Below are positions 62,237-64,000 of a DNA stretch of 64,000 bases, piece after piece. The notes beneath the pieces were generated by a model, which was not told the DNA's origin, made no database searches, and was given only the letters and a program-made list of their open reading frames with translations. The stretch comes from Bacillus sp. FJAT-27916 (GTDB lineage Bacteria > Bacillota > Bacilli > Bacillales > Pradoshiaceae): contig NZ_LFZV01000001.1 in assembly GCF_001183965.1 (NCBI RefSeq), forward strand, positions 3,856,053-3,920,052. Reading direction: 5' to 3'. The position numbers and the translations under genes are program-made. Position 1 is the first letter of the stretch. Each line of letters begins with the position of its first letter.

Positions 62237-64000
62237 TCACTCTACTTCTTCATCATCCAGCCTGCTCGCATCCAGGCTGTAATCATACTCTGAACGGTCA
62301 ACCGGCTCAAAGGCATCCGGCGAATGGAAACGGAGAAGATCTCCATTCACCACCCGGTCAGATAGTTGTAATTTATATTCGACGACTTCATGATACTTAT
62401 TCGCTTCTTCTATTTTACTCTCATCAAGCGGCAACCCGGTCTCTGTGTCATAATAATCCCCGTCAACCGCGGTAACCGTCGGGCTGACGAAATCTCCGTT
62501 ACGGAATGGGACAATTTCATCATGCTCTTTAGACAACAAATCAGTTCCAAAGTGAATATAATCCTTTGTCTCTTTGCCTAATAAATGAAGGATGGTCGGC
62601 AGAATATCAATCTGTCCGCCATAAGAATGGTTAATACCACCTTCCATGCCAGGCACCCTGATAAAGAATGGCACACGCTGCAGCTCTGATTTAGAGACAA
62701 ACGGCGTGACTTCCTTCTCTAGTACTTCTTCCATTGCAGCATCGTGATTTTGTGAGATACCGTAATGGTCTCCATACATAATGATCATTGAGTTATCATA
62801 CAGGCCTGATTCCTTCAGGTATGCAAAGAATTGCTCCAATGCCTCATCTGCATAACGTGCCGTTTGGAAGTAGTCATCAACGGACTGGTCACCTGTTATA
62901 TGCGGTTCAATCGTGGTCTTATCCTGGTCCATCGAGAATGGATAATGATGCGTGACACTAATGAACTTCGCATAGAATGGCTGCGGCAGGGTCTCTAAGT
63001 ACGGGATGGATTGTTCAAAGAAAGGCTTATCCATCAAGCCGTAATCCGCCAATTGCTCCGGGTCCATTTCATAGGAGCTGGCATCAAAGAAATGGTTGTA
63101 TCCAAATGATTTATAAATCTCATTACGGTTCCAAAAGCTTCCTGTATTTGGATGAAAAACTGCTGATGTGTAACCTTCCTGACCCAATATAGCCGGGGCA
63201 GCCTGATACGTATTCATTCCCTTCATTGTGAAGGCTGACCCTTGCGGCAAGCCATACAAGGAATTTGACAGGATGAACTCTGCATCTGATGTTTTCCCTT
63301 GAGCCGTTTGATGGAAGAAGTTATCGAAATACATCATGTTCTTATCTTTTGTTAATGAATTGAGGAATGGAGTGACCTCCTCCCCGTGCAGCTCATAATC
63401 AATCAGGAACTCTTGGATCGACTCGAGATGAATCAAAATCACATTCATCCCTTCTGCCTTTCCGAAGTATTTAGGATTAGGCTCTGCATGATTCGAATTC
63501 GTAAAATTCACGACCTCTGTAATATCATTGCTGTCTGCCAAAACACGTTGCGCCGATGCCTTCGTGCTTTGCACCGCATCATAAACGGCATAATTGTACA
63601 TCCCTAGATATTTCACGATATAGTTCCGGTCAAAGCCTCTTGTCAATAGCTGTGGACGGTCGCTCTCTGCCAACGCAAGATTCAATCCTGAGATGACAAG
63701 TCCGATTCCCATAAATGTTAAAGCCGCTCTTCTCTTCACAGTTCCCTCGGCCGACTTAATGTGCTTACTAAACAGCAAGATCATCAGCACGGCAAAGTCA
63801 ATGAAGAACATGAAATCATACGGATTCAAAAGCGCCGTAATGCTCCCGCTCACATCCCCGAAATTCTGTGTTTGAAACAGGGTTGGCAGGGTTATGAAAT
63901 CATTAAAGAAACGATAATACATCACATTGGCAAACAATAAGAATGATAGAAAGAAATAAAGCGCCATTAAGGCCGCGTATCTCCGTCTTCCCCTAAACAG
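62237..64000 (-). CDS. Lipoteichoic acid synthase family protein, 5' end off the window
   Basis: The frame is open to the right edge, giving 588 residues; a full LtaS is about 620-650, so the first helices are missing. The ATG at 63967 is internal. Membrane helices (YFFLSFLLFANVMYYRF; FIDFAVLMILLF; RAALTFMGIGLVISGL) are followed by a cut-site-like ASA and the sulfatase-fold domain. The metal and catalytic residues are in VILIHLESIQEF (Glu), FFHQTAQGKTSDAEF (Thr nucleophile) and IIMYGDHYGIS (Asp, His). It polymerises glycerol phosphate from phosphatidylglycerol outside the cell; which paralogue (LtaS, YfnI, YqgS, YvgJ) is not clear. Confidence 0.92.
   Translation of the reverse strand: MFRGRRRYAALMALYFFLSFLLFANVMYYRFFNDFITLPTLFQTQNFGDVSGSITALLNPYDFMFFIDFAVLMILLFSKHIKSAEGTVKRRAALTFMGIGLVISGLNLALAESDRPQLLTRGFDRNYIVKYLGMYNYAVYDAVQSTKASAQRVLADSNDITEVVNFTNSNHAEPNPKYFGKAEGMNVILIHLESIQEFLIDYELHGEEVTPFLNSLTKDKNMMYFDNFFHQTAQGKTSDAEFILSNSLYGLPQGSAFTMKGMNTYQAAPAILGQEGYTSAVFHPNTGSFWNRNEIYKSFGYNHFFDASSYEMDPEQLADYGLMDKPFFEQSIPYLETLPQPFYAKFISVTHHYPFSMDQDKTTIEPHITGDQSVDDYFQTARYADEALEQFFAYLKESGLYDNSMIIMYGDHYGISQNHDAAMEEVLEKEVTPFVSKSELQRVPFFIRVPGMEGGINHSYGGQIDILPTILHLLGKETKDYIHFGTDLLSKEHDEIVPFRNGDFVSPTVTAVDGDYYDTETGLPLDESKIEEANKYHEVVEYKLQLSDRVVNGDLLRFHSPDAFEPVDRSEYDYSLDASRLDDEEVE

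Overview
The window looks like chromosomal DNA of a low-to-moderate GC, endospore-forming member of the Bacillaceae. The gene order sprT-cmpA-tex-rsbX-sigB-rsbW-V-U-T-S-R-ndoA-ndoAI-alr-ydcC-acpS-rhomboid, then cshA-murF-ddl, follows the Bacillus subtilis ddl-to-cmpA region. The tiny sporulation gene cmpA is present, and strong AGGAGG-type ribosome sites are used throughout. I cannot name a species without a database. No tRNA, rRNA, CRISPR array, prophage or complete insertion sequence was seen.

Layout. 1-8,100: SprT-like protein, CmpA, Tex and the full SigB stress module (stressosome RsbR/S/T, phosphatases RsbU and RsbX, anti-sigma RsbW, anti-anti-sigma RsbV, SigB), with an internal SigB-type promoter before rsbV. 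8,100-19,900: MazEF-type toxin-antitoxin, alanine racemase, a LolA-like lipoprotein, AcpS, rhomboid protease, UV endonuclease UvsE, helicase CshA, an esterase, MurF and Ddl. 20,200-23,300: copper efflux operon csoR-copZ-copA. 23,400-29,200: a scatter of single genes, an SOS-box-controlled holin-like micro-toxin, a CNNM-type magnesium transporter, and a CstR-rhodanese sulfur pair. 29,400-37,200: an amino-acid ABC transporter, a 63-bp tandem hairpin repeat beside a REP-associated tyrosine transposase, and the polyamine operon potABCD led by its XRE-cupin regulator. 37,300-42,100: a MerR-family regulator divergent from a Cys-rich copper-storage protein, glutathione synthetase GshF, and a manganese catalase broken by one base. 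42,100-64,000: sugar-phosphate enzymes, SodC, several exporters with local regulators, Ogt, a glycerophosphodiesterase, PdaC-like deacetylase, a two-component system next to an MMPL transporter, and a lipoteichoic-acid synthase cut by the right edge.

Themes. Stress and envelope functions dominate: general stress (SigB), copper (CsoR, CopZ, CopA, Csp), thiols and oxidants (GshF, SodC, Mn catalase, CstR), DNA damage (UvsE, Ogt, SOS toxin) and cell-wall building (Alr, Ddl, MurF, PdaC, LtaS). The most unusual elements are the SOS-controlled micro-toxin with its predicted mRNA fold at 26,783-27,052 and the repeat array with its adjacent transposase at 31,692-32,680.
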